Part shown: in pieces, positions 13,016-25,557 of the stretch
Layout: each line of letters opens with the position of its first letter
Numbering within the stretch: the stretch's first letter is position 1
Assembly: GCA_964017065.1 (NCBI GenBank)
Contig: OZ024787.1
Coordinates: 6,073,301-6,137,300 of the forward strand
Direction of reading: 5' to 3'
Source of the DNA: Haliclona indistincta
Taxonomy: Eukaryota > Porifera > Demospongiae > Haplosclerida > Chalinidae
DNA: 64,000 nucleotides
Made by a program: the position numbers and the translations under genes
Notes under the pieces: model-generated
The model's database searches: none
Told to the model about the DNA's origin: nothing
What the model saw: only the letters and a program-made list of their open reading frames with translations

Positions 13016-15492
13016 CTATGGCAAAGGAGACATGGTGTTTCCTTTCATAAGCCTGTCTACCACCAGTGTGCTTTGATGGAGTGTAACAAACACTTCATCA
13101 AACAGATCCTTGAGAGGCCTCTCCAAAATCGATGATTCTGGCTGCTCAACACAGTCATTCTTCTCCACTTGGTCAGCCTTGGGTGACAAAAGCTCAGAAG
13201 AGTACAAAGATGCAGCAGCACCACACGTGCAGTTGCTCAAAACACTGTCTAGCTGCTTCTGAAGACCATAGTATTGAGTGTTGAGTTCGCTGAATAGTGA
13301 CGTACCCAAGTTCGTGAGGCTACTGGTTCCTAGACTGAGCTGTATTTCACTATCAGTGGACGTCAATCTATTACCACGGCTTTGGACAGGTGAGAGAGGC
13401 ATGTCTTCTCTACCTTCATCTGCCAGAGAGTCTTCCAAATTCTGTACCTTGGCTTGTAAGTCAGCTATGCCATTTTCGGCCTTTAGAAGGCTTTCTTGAA
13501 GACGAAAATTTTCATTCAAGAGTTTCTCTACTTCTACATTCAGTTTGCTTTTCTGATAAGATGAATTTTGTAACTTTAAGGTCAACTCATCAGTCAATTC
13601 TTGCAATTCAGAGTAAGATGCAGTCACTTTGCTAGTAGGTGGAGTAAATGGTCTAGGAGATCCTCTGCTGTGGTTAGTTGAATTAGAGTTCAGAGGATTA
13701 GGAGTGGTGTCCAAGTCAACGTTGTTTGTAGAGTGCTTGTGTTTTGCCACATCTTGTATTTCAGTAACTTCAGCTCGTAAAGCTTCAACATGACTCTGCA
13801 AACTGTCGATGAGCTTACACTTGAGAGTGATGGCCGACTCTTTACCAGCACAAGCCCTTTTTAACTCATTGTTCTGTGCTTCAAGATCTTCTACTCGCTG
13901 CTCCAGTTGGTCACATGTCTTATAGGCAAATTGCAATGCATCCTTTGCCTCGTTAAGGTGTCTAGTAAGATTCTGAAAAAAAATTAACAGCAATAAAATT
14001 AAAGTGTGATTTTTCACTCCCATCCTGCACGCTAACAAGACACATTGACGCAACATAGTTAACATAATAGATGTCAGGTGGTGCTTAAAATTGACTTCAG
14101 AATTGAGCTCTAGTTGTTTCACTCATTGATACAAGATCATAATTGCACTGGCACACAATAACTAACAATGCTACCACTATCTTATCATTGCTACTCTGCA
14201 TGTGATGCTGCTAAATTATATTCTTATGCGATGCAATGGCAAGTGACACGTTTTTGACTATCTGATTGATTGGAGGTCACACAGTTATGCCTAATGGTTA
14301 GTTTTTAATTATTTTGCATTGTTATGCTGCTTGTTATACCCTTGCTGGCATTTGTTCACAGCTAGTTCACACTGTTGACAGGTTTATTCACCTTGCTTAT
14401 CTGTTTTGCTCCGCTACTGATCCTTCCAGTTCAGTAAATTACTCATTGCTAGATTTTGCATCCATCACCATTAATTTTAGTGTTTCATGCAAATAAATTA
14501 ATACGTGCTAATTTTACTTTTTTCCAACTGCTAAGCAGATTCATGATAGATACAAATTAATCCACTAAAACAGGAAAGGTCAAAACAAAACAAATGACTT
14601 CTGTCATGATGTGTTTCTTAACAGTTAACATTAATCAACAGCAACACAAGGTGAATAAACCTGTCAACAGTGTGAACTAGCAAAGGACATCAAGGCTTTA
14701 ACAATGACTCGACATTATCTGCACAGTTCTTAAACAAGGAAATCAAAGAACACCAAAAATTTATAAATGAAACTGACCAGGCGACATAATAATCTCAACA
14801 ATGTGTTTCCTAATTTGTTTTGGTTTGTGAATTCACAATGTATTCATAACCATAGTAATGCAGTGTCTATACAAAGACATGACAAAACGAAAGACACACC
14901 TTATTTGACTTCTGGCTCTCTTCAGCAGATTCCTGCAACTGTCCAAGTTTCTCCTCTAACTCCTTGTTTTTTTCAAGCAAAGATTGTCCTAAGAGTGCAG
15001 CTAATCGAAGGTCTAAAAGATAAAAATAGAGTATGACAGATATATACTTGCAGTTTAGTGCACCTGTATGCTTATTTCAGCTTCAGTGTACACATGCTAA
15101 ACAAACACTGAACACTATAAAATCTGGTGGTTAGACAATAATTACACCACAGTTCATGGTTCTGCTTCCTCTTAGACTGACAATCTTCCTTCTTAGATAC
15201 TAGTAATGTACAATAACAACAGCACAAGTAGACGGTGGACTATTATACTATTATATTCAGTAATAATATAATTATAATAATAATATTAATTTTTTATTAT
15301 AACAAAGAAAGAGCTAGTCAAATAAAAATACAGACATCTTTTCGACTACATCACTCGATCGTGATCATAAATCAGACACTCACCGTCTACTACCGCATGT
15401 TGATCGCGGCTAAACTTGTCTAGCTCCACCAGATCCATCGATTTGTTTTCTCCCTCGGGCCCAGTGGCAACGCAACTATAGATATCGGCCAT
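13016..15492 (-). CDS. Coiled-coil protein with CC1-box-like motif (CDR2/BICD-adaptor type)
   Basis: Three exons, 15492-15384, 15012-14900 and 13972-13016, give 392 residues. Near residue 37 the sequence LRLAALLGQSLLEKNKELEE resembles the AAxxG CC1 box with which BICD, BICDR, HAP1, TRAK and Spindly adaptors contact the dynein light intermediate chain, and which CDR2 proteins share. Coiled coil follows (LNEAKDALQFAYKTCDQLEQ, RVEDLEAQNNELK, IDSLQSHVEALRAEV), then a Pro/Ser linker (RGSPRPFTPPTSK) and a second coiled coil (LQELTDELTLKLQ, VEKLLNENFRLQESLLKAEN). The C-terminus is not recognised. The closest family is probably CDR2/CDR2L or a BICD-like cargo adaptor; the choice is uncertain. It is not one of the very long motor proteins. 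The dynein link is inferred from the motif alone. Confidence 0.65.
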
Positions 15493-15659
15493 CAGTTCAG
15501 ACTTTTATTGTGTGGCAACACAACAATTGAGCGTCAGACGCGTAGTAAAGGGGACACCCCTCCAAAATAATTAATAATACCAATAATAATTTTTATTTGG
15601 TGCTGGTAAAATTTGTGAACATAGAACAACATTTTGATAGACAGTCTGAAAAAAAATGT

Positions 15660-18600
15660 TCATTTTTTCAAAATTAGTTTTTTCGCAATTTCTTGTGCTC
15701 TGTCAAGGCTGATAGAGAACTCCTCTTTTTTTCCCTTTAACCAACACTCTCCTTTGTATGCAACAAGTCTCCATTCGACCTTTCTTTCATTGAAAAGTTC
15801 CATGAAGCATGTGAGTGCAATGATCGTAGGCCAAAATTGTTCTTCCTTACTACTGCTAGGGGCTGCAGCATGGGTAGTATAGCAGGAAGGGAGGGATAAA
15901 AATTCTCTCATAGACACACCAGTAGCATAACATAATGGTTGAGTGAGAGTCCAGCCGCCGGCAAAAGACTGCATAAGGACTAACGGGTAGTAACTAGTGG
16001 GAGGAGTTATAACTAGGTCAAGAGAATTGAATTCACAACTGAGAGTGTCACCATTTTCATGGGCAATTACCCCACAAGGATCAGCATGATTGCTGGTTTC
16101 CACCAGAGTAGAATTTGTGGGTGCAAAAGATTCTGGAGGTAATTTACTGACACGTTGAAATATCTTGTCTTGATGCACGTCACCATTTTCGGTCACATGA
16201 TTACTAGGATGAGATTGATAGTAGTAACTTGGAAAGATAAGTTGGTGGCAGTCATCCCAGTGTATGCGAGATTGTTGCTGATCATGGTATATCTGGTCTT
16301 CTATCCTCTCTCCCATTATGTCTAATTCTTCTTTTGTGTCCTCAATATTTACCAGACCCATCGTGGTAATGCTAATGGCTGTCTTTACCATACCTCCCAG
16401 AGTAGATACTGAATTGTGAGCCAGAGAAGTGAGAGAAGATGTAATAGTAGTAAAACTACCAGTTTGCGAGTGCCTTCTCTTTCGTTGTCTTTTGGAAGAA
16501 AAAATTTCTGAAGAAGAGTAGAGAGGTTGAGGGCCTGCTAACTGGCTTTGTTCCTGGATAGCATAGTTCCCGGGAAGAATAACAACTGGTGCTTTCAGAT
16601 CATTTGGAGAAGATTGGAGGCAGGTAAGAACACAAGGGATACCAATGCTGTGGCTGTATGAAAGAAGCTTGTCTTCGGTTGTAAACTCATTAGTCAAAGA
16701 TTTGTGACGCATACCATTCACTCTAACTCGCTTATTGGCAGGTTCATCAATTGTTGACTCGCTATGCTTAAACATTGGTCGACTTGTATGCATTTCCTCT
16801 TCAAGGCTGATTATCTTCAAGTAAGATGCAGCTCGAAGAAGAACCTGTGCTGCCTTTGAGCCATCATTGAATAACTGCTGTGATGGTAAAGCTGGAGTAA
16901 CTATGTTGTCTTCTTGCATGTTTCCTGAGAGAGACATTGTAGTGGGCATGTGGTCATCGCTCTTTTCTGTTGTCCTATTGAGGAATGCAAAGGCTAAACA
17001 ACTCGAGCCAGAATAGATGGTTTCCAAGCAGCTGCTAGGTGTTGCCTCAGAAAGAGAGTAACCTTTGGGAAACGTCCACTGAGGTGTAGCTTTTGTAATA
17101 CACGGAGAGAGACTTGCTGTGAGCACAGACAATACCTGAAAGAGAAAAAAATTAATGTGGGAGTCAGTGGGAGTGATGAAAAGTGATATCGAAAGTTTGC
17201 CCACAATATCATTTTGACTTTACTATTCATACCATTGATGAGTTTATAGAGAGACAAAATATGTGTGCAACCACAGGGTATAAGTAAATGCATAGCAGTC
17301 TAGACGTGTCTGGCTACAAGTCTGAGTAATTTACTGGCTTCATATAAAGTAAGTTTTTTAAAACTGAATTGTTGAAAGGTATAGACACTTTGGATAGCAA
17401 CTGTCAATTATTAATAAGGAAGCTAGTTGACAAAGCCAACTATCTGAAAAAGTGACCAACGATTTTATGAAGGTTGGTAGTTTAACGATTTTAAGATGAC
17501 GCCAACGGCTAGCATCTGTTGGCGCCATTTTACCACGTGTTGCTTAGCTCTCAAATATACATGTAACATAGTGGTACTGTGTGTGTCTCTTCTCTACTAC
17601 AGTGATGCTGAGTAATAGCCTCTTAAAAACATAGTCAAGCTACATAGTCAAGTTATAACTTACATGTGCTTGTAGCCGCTCTCCTCTTTTCACAATAACA
17701 CTTGATCCTCCAGTGGCAGCTGCTATTCCAAATATAAGTTCTGGACATACTTCCTGTCCCAATCCAAAAGAATGAAACCTGCAAACAAGCATTATTAGTA
17801 AATTCACTCTACACAAAACCAAAGCTACACAACAAACATTCCTCACAATAAGGTATAAATGAAGTATCTTCATGAAACATGATGCTGCTAGTACCTTAAC
17901 AACTAACCAAGTGTTGTTTCATCATCACGATGTCACTACCAAGATTTGGCCAATAAATCACAATAGTATGATGAAACACCATGCATTATCTGATGACATT
18001 AGCATAAGGGTACATTATTATAAAGACCTTGCAACATGCATTGCTGCAATGAATGGCCATTTCAGTTCATCAGTATAACTGCATGTGTCATCAAAATATT
18101 ATAAAAGGCTTCCAACATACTTTAACTTATAGTTACATTATTGGCAACATAAATGGGAATTATTATACATACTGTATATTATCAGACAGACACAGACAGG
18201 ATGGAAGCTGAACAGTACTAAACTGTCAAATCAACAACTGCATCAGCAAGTATTTGCAGCGTCAATGTTGAGATTTTTGTGATAGTAGACCAAGGGTGCT
18301 AGCACCCAAAAGTATTATAGGCAGCCAACTTTAACCCTGACATGGGCATATTGTAACTAATTATCTCAGAAGTCTTATCTAATTACACAAGTGTACTCAA
18401 GCAGTGGGGCCATGTGTCTAGCCAATAGTAGACAAAACATCATTACAATAATGCTTTAAGTCATCTATCTCTATGTGTCTAGGTAAATGATATGATGGCA
18501 GCCATCCAAAACAAGACAGCTATCAATTTCCTATCAACTTTCTCAGACCAGTAGCTTAGACAGACTTTTGGCTGGGGTTACTTTATACTACATTCCTACT

Positions 18601-20154
18601 GTCTCAACAGTGAACCTTACACCAATCTATCAGTGGACATAAACATACTATCTCATTCAAGTAAAATGCATAAGAATAGTAGTGGCAACCCTTGAAGAAA
18701 AACTATTAGTTAATCATCCAAGGTTTAAACATCAAGTAGTAATTTGATCCCATAATAACATAATATTTGGGCCCAGCGGCCTAAGGCATTTCATAACTAG
18801 CTCAGTAGCAGGCACTACAATAATAACATCAGTAGACAGCAAATTTTGATTAGTTGAGCAAGTTCAAATGCCAAATTAGCGTCCTGGCTAGACACAAAAA
18901 TTCTTTCACACATAATTACCTGGTAGAAGATCTATGTCTGGAAACAATCTGAAGGACAGCATTCTGGTTAGGTGCTCCACCATCAGTAATCAGAAACACC
19001 TGGCGAGGTAGCCCATTGGACGGTGGTCTCCTTAGTAACCATCGTACAGGATTGAGGAGTTCTGTCCCTCCGAGACAAGCCTTCAACTGGTTACAAAACT
19101 GGACACCTTTCTCTAGCGTCTTTTCAGAAAGCTCTTCACTCGAGGAGAAAAGATGGTAGTACTTAGACCCAAAAGCAATGATATTGAAATGACTACCAGC
19201 AGGGAGACTTTTAAGACAAAGGACCAGTGTTTCACTTGCATTTTGGATCTTAATTCCACTCATACTGCCACTGCAATCGACCAAGAAGACGAAATCTGAT
19301 GGCCACAACTTTCGTTCAGAAAAGGCAGAGGACTTGTTCATGATGCAGTTCATGAGCAGGAGACCATCAATGGTATCCAACACGCGGTCATCTGTGTGCT
19401 GCACCTTTACAGGGCTAGGTAATAGAAGAGAGAACAGTTCTGCTGTGAGAAGGCTAGTTGGTAGCAGCTCCAAGGTAAAACCAAACGGCACTGTTGGCAC
19501 CCAAGCTGACGAGCTACTACAGACAATCCAAGAATTTCTCTCGTCCGAGGAATTCTTGCAAGACAATTTTGGCCTTGTAGCACCTTTTGGGTCAAACAAG
19601 CTAATCACTGATTTGATCTCGCTTCTTTGGTATTGAGTGAGTTCTATGGAGTGGGATGAAGCTGGCAACATGCACCCATAAGTGCAATAGACGCCTCCCT
19701 TGTCTGTCTGCGGTTCTGTCAACATCAGGAATTCTAGTTCCACAATCATAGAACTGTGTTTAGCTAAGGAACCAATATGTACGATGAAGTCGTCGTTAGA
19801 TTGCACTCCAGCCCACTGAAGTAAAGCTTTAGAGTAGCGCTTCTTCACCTCTGAGTATGTCAGCTTTACTCGTGAATCGGCGTAACCTCGTGTTCCGCAC
19901 AGCTGCAGTGTGGTTTTCCTTGGTCCATTCTCGATTGAGCATTCTGTAACACGCACCCGCGTTCTTCCAACCGTATGTTGTACAGTAAGAGTTGGGACGT
20001 AGAGTACTGCTTCTGTTAGCTTTTCTGGAAAGTTGAACAGCAACGAGACGGTTCCATGTGCAAAATTGCCAACGGAACGAAATCGAGAATCGCAGCGAGT
20101 AGCGGGCACAGGGTGATCAGGAGCGATCGGATGCAGCAACAAGCAACTATACAT
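15660..20154 (-). CDS. VIT and von Willebrand A domain protein, VWA5 type
   Basis: Three exons, 20154-18920, 17778-17664 and 17135-15660, join in phase to about 941 residues. The N-terminal part matches a divergent VIT domain (FAHGTVSLLFNFPEKLTEAV and following strands). A VWA domain begins at FVFLVDCSGSMSGIKIQ with an intact MIDAS (DxSxS) and continues to FNIIAFGSKYYHLF, LGGTELLNPV, QVFLITDGG and, after a 1141-bp intron, RFHSFGLGQEVCPELIFGIA. The last exon contains an Ser/Thr-rich linker and the typical C-terminal segment (WTLTQPLCYATGVSMREFL; EQFWPTIIALTCFMELFNER; VEWRLVAYKGECWLKG). VWA5A/B proteins and the vault PARP share this order. It is head to head with ALYREF (377 bp). Function is unknown. 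The start at 20154 is the first in-frame Met. Confidence 0.82.
17779..18919. other. Large AT-rich intron of the VWA5-type gene
   Basis: Intron of 1141 bp flanked by good sites (CAG|gtaatt and ttgcag|G in the gene direction). No repeat, RNA gene or coding exon was recognised in it. Confidence 0.7.
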
Positions 20155-20531
20155 AACTGGGAAGGAGGAGAAAGCCAGACGAGGAGTTGTGGAACATTGG
20201 GAAGACGTGAGTGGCGGAGACAGACAGGATTCCTAGACATAACTACTGGAGCCGTAGTAATGGTAGGCGTGTCACAGAAGTCGGGGCGCGCCCTGACTTC
20301 AATTCCGCCCACGCTGCTCTAGCTCTATCGATCATCGTTGCACATGCGCATCTGGCGGCACATGCTTGTTGTTGGCGCAAAAATTTCTAGCTAGGCGTAT
20401 CTCCGCAAGTTCTCTCTCCTCCTTCGCCGTCATTTTCTTCTCTCAGGTGCTTCATCGACATCTAACAACCATTCTTTCACTTTCTCAATTATCTTGGAAC
20501 AGTTTTATCGACGACAGTTCAATAGAACAAA
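20155..20531. promoter_or_regulatory. Divergent promoter region, VWA5-type gene / ALYREF
   Basis: 377 bp between divergent start codons, with local CpG-rich stretches (for example TCGGGGCGCGCC near 20280). No TATA box was recognised. The promoter role is inferred from gene orientation. Confidence 0.5.
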
Positions 20532-23500
20532 ATGGCGGACGCCGTGGACAGACCATTAGACGACATCATTCGTTCCAGAAAGATATCTCGAGGTGGTCGT
20601 GGTCGAGGAAGAGGAAGAACACGCGGCTTCCGCGGAGGACGAGGAGCAAGAAGTGGAGGGCCCATGCGGCGGAATTCAGGAAACTTCAGAACGACGCCTT
20701 ATTCTCGAGTTGGTTTCAATGGTGTATGTTCATCTGTCCCAGCATATCCTACTACTTCACACTTCGTGATGCCCACTTGGCTTGTGCATGTTGTTGTGTA
20801 ATCATTTACCCTCCATTTGGAGCGGTATTCACTAAACCACCTGTGGTGGTCAGTGTGTAAGAGTGGTCGTAGTGACCATTTAAGCATCTCCTGTAGCTAA
20901 ATCGAGTTTGTCCCGTCACTGCATGCGTGCTGAATCAGTCAGCCCACCATTTTTAGCTCAAAGGACTCGTTAATGAAAGGATTGTTTCACTCTTCGTCTA
21001 ATTGCAAGCTGATGCTCAATCTGTCTGTCGTCACCATCTCCTTTCTCTTTCCCACTCGTGCTACCATACACCAGCCCCAACGTGGTGCAGGACAAACTCC
21101 CGATAAATGGCAACATGATATGTTTGGCAACAACTTTGGTGGAGCAGGAGGGCTCCAACTTCGTAGTTCTAGCCAGTCAGCTAAGCTGCTGATTTCTAAT
21201 CTTGATTATGGAGTTTCAGATGATGACATCAGAGTGAGTTAGTACTGAATACAAGTATTTCTCATAGTGCAAGAACTGGTAGTCACAGATCTTTATTTAC
21301 TCTGATCACAGGAGCTGTTTCAAGAGTTTGGCAGAATGAAAAAAGCTGCAGTACATTATGACAAGAGTGGTCGCTCACTTGGTACTGCTAATGTTATTTT
21401 TGAGCGCTCTACTGATGCAACAAAGGCATTGAAGCAATACGACGGAGTACCTCTGGATGGTTAGTGGTTTAGATATCTTGATGTCTGTATTTTTAATCCT
21501 TGGCCTCCATTAATTGTCATAGTGTTGTTTAAAACGGTGGATATTAAGCCGGGTTGTTTCAAGCAGCCTCGGAATAGCCATGCAGTCGAGCATGCAACCA
21601 AACGATAGCGAAAAGACAACTCGTGTACCAGCTACTCCAGACACTGTTTTGGTTTTAAAATGCATGGTAGCAAGGTCAAGATGGCGGCAGGTGCATAAAT
21701 ATCACTCGTAGATTAAGAATAGTGGCAAAAGTTTATAATGAACAGAGTTTTGCCTTCGTGAGGACTTCTGGGAAAGTAACGTGACCAGCACACTACCAAA
21801 ATGATAATCAAAAATTCATAACGTGACGTATAATCTAATGGTGTGTCTTTTCCGCATTCATGGATGGCTCTTAGATCTGTAGGATGTATTATCTAACAGA
21901 GGTTGGCGGACAACCCGCGACGATAAAGAGTCTCTCATGCGTGTGTTGTAGTCTCGCGGGCCAGACATTCCGGGGGTGGGACGTCTGGTCACTAACGCCA
22001 GGTTTCTGTGAGCGACGCCAAGCGTGCCCTCATAAGCAATCAATTGTGTGGGTTTTCACGTGACTACGGGGTGCAATTACTCATGAAGCTGTTCACAGAG
22101 CTTTTCAGCTGGCAAAACTGTTGTGTATGTGCGATGGCTAATGCCTACTACTCGTTGTTCTCAATGCTGCTGATAGTGTATTCTAAGTGAAATCATGTTC
22201 ACGCAATGGTTCTCGTGACTGCTCCAGCGATCATGAACATAGTGACAACCCCGCAACGTCTGGCCTGCGAGACTACATGTGTTGGCAGACAATTTGGATG
22301 AATCGTGACGAAAATGAAGCACATAGTGAGTGTCAGGAAGCAAGCAACTGTATTACATTGCTAACTATGTCGAGTAGCTTAGAATCGATCGACATTGTAA
22401 ATTGCTGCAGAAAGGAAAATCTGCTGCTAGAATCGCCTGAAGTTGCTGCTTACATTCATGATTGAAGGCGTGGTCTGATGTCATGTTGTATAATCCATTC
22501 ATTGACTAATATATCATACTTCAATGTTTCTGACCAATCAGATTGCTCAAAACAAGGTGATTTGTTTCACTTATTACACCTCCAATTTCGCTTATCACAC
22601 TGCTGAATGGACTTTGCTCCACCCACTTTCAAGATGGCGTCTTCCGTAGTGAACAAAACAGTTATAGCTTAGAAAAAGATTTTTTTCACGCATTTGCATT
22701 TTGTAGTTAGCTTCTCCATGCTTGAGCGGTTCTAGTGAAACCCAAAGTAGTGCTTCTAAAGGCCTTTTCACACTGGCAAATTTAACCGAATTCAATGCGA
22801 AGTGGACGCGTTCACACTGTACTTCTTCCGATGTGCATCGAATGAATGCGCACACTGACGCACAAACCTGGGTTCAACCCAGGTAAATTTTTCACATGCT
22901 CGTCACGTTACTTTGCACAGTGTTTTATGAGGCAAAGGGTCAGTATTTTGTTAGATAATTTACTCGTGATGTTGCTTATAGCAGCATTCAATGCATTGTC
23001 ACATACACAGACAGTTAGCCTCGTTCCCTGGCTTTTGATAGAAGGCCTGGTAACAATTGCACGTGCATGCACGAAAATGATAGTAAATTTACTACGTAAA
23101 ACAACATTAAAATTCATTAAAAATAAGGAAGGCATGCGGATTGTACACGGCCAAGCGAAGACGTCACTGTCTTGGGATAGACATAACTATATCAAAAGTC
23201 CACGTAAATGTCCATTCGCGTGAAAGTTTACCCATGCGTGTGCAATAGTTACCATCAAAGACCTAGGAATGAGGCTAACAGACAGTCAACTGCAATGCCT
23301 CCTGCGGCTCTGCCCACTGTGGCATAAATTCTTCAACCATAAGGCTTTCCCAGCAAGTAATTAGCATCCCAGTGCTTCAGTAGTCAGTCCAGTTGGTGTC
23401 ACAAATCAGTCTATGATGAACACGCACAATCACATTTTTAATGCCTTGGATAAGTGGATTCAGGCCACTTTTGGTCCTAATAGGCTGGTTGTGTGGAAGA

Positions 23501-24340
23501 GAAAAATTATATGCAACGTCATGTTTGCAGGCTCTTGAGAAATACTGTGTTTTAAACTTCTGCCTTTTATAGGTAGGATTGACTGTTTTAGCGAAAGCTA
23601 GCATACCGTATGGCTGGCATTGCATTTTCTTGGTATTTTGACATACAAAAGAGTAGTAGTGCTGTCGTCTATGTACAGTAGAACCTCAACACAACAGAAT
23701 TCACAGTGACCATAAGAGTCCATTATAGGCAGCATCCAAACCTCCAAACTGCATCAATCACAATACCATCACAAATACGCAACTGATCTAATTGTGTGTA
23801 TTTGTCAATAAGCATTGGTGTCAAATTGACATTTGTTATTGAAATCACGTCTTTAGGTCGCCCCATGTCTATTCAACTAGTGGCTGCTGGTGCCGCAGGT
23901 CAACAAGGAGGACTCACTAATAACTTAAGACAGCGTGTTGGTACTCGGCCAGCAAGGTTTGTTGTATATGTGTCTGTTCAATTGTTGTGTTGTTTGCCAC
24001 TGTAATCAGCTATCTGATCACTGTACTCTTATACATGTGAGACTTTAAGAGCTGTTCTATCATTATTAGAGGGTTTGGTGGTGGAAGAGGTTTCCGAGGT
24101 GGCGGTGGTGGTGCTGGCGGCGGTGGTGGCGCTGGTGGTGGATGGAGACAAGGTGGTGCTAGTGGTGGAGCTGGCACTGGTAGGGGTCGAGGAGGTCGGG
24201 GCAGAGGACGAGGTGGCCAGAAAGAGCCAGCACCTTCGAAGGAAGACTTGGATGCAGAACTGGATGCATATCGTCAAGTGAGTGTGTTGTGTTCATTAGT
24301 CATTACTGTTTTATTTTTTTCACAGAGCACTGAAGCATAA
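20532..24340 (+). CDS. ALYREF: ALYREF/THO4 mRNA export adaptor
   Basis: Six exons, 20532-20721, 21091-21233, 21312-21459, 23857-23956, 24070-24277 and 24326-24340, give 267 residues (human 257). The N-terminal UAP56-binding motif is clear ([11 protein letters not shown]), followed by an RGG-rich segment. The RRM reads [56 protein letters not shown] and [18 protein letters not shown] Gly/Arg-rich tail follows, with the C-terminal UAP56-binding motif ([16 protein letters not shown]). The protein couples the TREX complex and NXF1 export receptor to spliced mRNA in the nucleus. Intron 3 (21460-23856) is about 2.4 kb and repeat-rich, unlike the short introns elsewhere. Confidence 0.96.
21460..23856. 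other. Long repeat-bearing third intron of ALYREF
   Basis: No exon was recognised. The intron contains an imperfect inverted pair at 21947-21966 and 22258-22277 (19 of 20 positions), a perfect 19-bp palindrome at 22866-22884, and an 18-bp sequence (22531-22548) identical to 104-121 at the other end of the window. These point to one or more decayed non-autonomous transposons. Confidence 0.7.
22866..22884. repeat. Perfect 19-bp palindrome
   Basis: ACCTGGGTTCAACCCAGGT reads the same on both strands around a central base. It lies in the ALYREF intron next to other repeat fragments, so transposon ends are more likely than a regulatory site. Confidence 0.7.
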
Positions 24341-24496
24341 CAAGCAAGGTTTTTTGTAACTCTTACTCAATGACTACAACCTTTACATGTATTGCAATAC
24401 GATGTGATTAGTAAAAAACTGTTTTTGCTGTCGATTATCTTAGCCCATTTTGGGTGGAGTTGCAACAAGGTGCGCTCTAATTAGTACGTATGCAGC

Positions 24497-25557
24497 ATGG
24501 CAGGTCGAGTATTTTCTCGTGCTTTACTGCAGTCATGGCGTCTTCAAATGGGTAGACATAGGTATGTAAGCTATGACTTAGTGTTATTACAGTATTTAAT
24601 GTGTTTTCAACTACTAGAAATATAGATAGTTGTCTATATAGCGTGCCACGTGTTCCCACCACGAGGAGTTTGTCTGCTGCTGCAACAGATCCGCTACCCG
24701 TTCCACCGGCTGATGGTACCCCGCCTGTCTATTCCGAAAAGATAAGCGGTCTTGTTAAGGATATATCTAATTTGACCTTAAGCGAGGTGGCACAACTCAA
24801 TGACCTGTTGAAGGTAAGAAGCATCGCGCTGCCATTGTGCCAACACGTGTTCCTGACTTGCTAACACAGTCTACACTGAACATTGCTGATGTTCCGGTTA
24901 TGAGTGCAGGACCTGTACAATCATCAGATACGAGTACTGCTCAGGTATGTGATTGTCTTGATTTGGCAGCGTACAATTGATTTTTTGTGGTGGTAAAGTG
25001 CACCAATGTGCAAAAATACAATGACGTAACATGTAACAAATTTTGTTCTTACATGTACTTGAGCTTCAACTGTTTCTATTGCTAAATGTTAACCAACTGT
25101 GGCTGGTAATGTGAGATTACCTTGGTGAAAGCTGGTTCTGTGTTAATAGCCTCAATAATACAAAACTTCATCATAGCTTGTAGTCAAGTGGTAAATAAGT
25201 ACTCAGCAAAGCAATACTACTCATTTGAGTTGGGTATTGTCTTCTCTTAGGAATCTGATGAGGCTCAAGAAGAACAGACAAAGTTTTCTGTAAAGTTGGT
25301 TAGCTTTTCTGCCGACACTAAGGTGAAGCTAATCAAGGAAGTGAAAACTATGATGGAAGGAATGAATCTTGTTCAGGTAACATTTTAACATCAGTGCGCA
25401 CAGCTTCTTATAATAAGAACTATTTCTGAATTATTTGTAGGCTAAAAAATTTGTTGAAAGTGCTCCTCAGCTAGTAAAAGAAAACCTGAGCAAAGAGGAT
25501 GCCAAGGGTATGAAAGCAGCCTTGGAAGCAGTTGGAGGCACTGTAGAAATTGAGTAG
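24497..25557 (+). CDS. MRPL12: Mitochondrial ribosomal protein L12 (bL12m)
   Basis: Five exons, 24497-24561, 24618-24813, 24870-24944, 25251-25376 and 25441-25557, give 192 residues (human 198). The N-terminus ([20 protein letters not shown]) is Arg-rich and lacks acidic residues, as expected of a mitochondrial targeting peptide. Then come the L7/L12 dimerisation region ([27 protein letters not shown]), an acidic hinge and the C-terminal domain ([51 protein letters not shown]). This is the stalk protein of the mitochondrial ribosome that recruits translation GTPases. The gene follows ALYREF by 156 bp on the same strand. Confidence 0.95.

Noticed and set aside
24029..24277. Antisense Ser/Thr-rich reading frame
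   Set aside because: Shadow of the Gly/Arg-rich ALYREF exon on the other strand.
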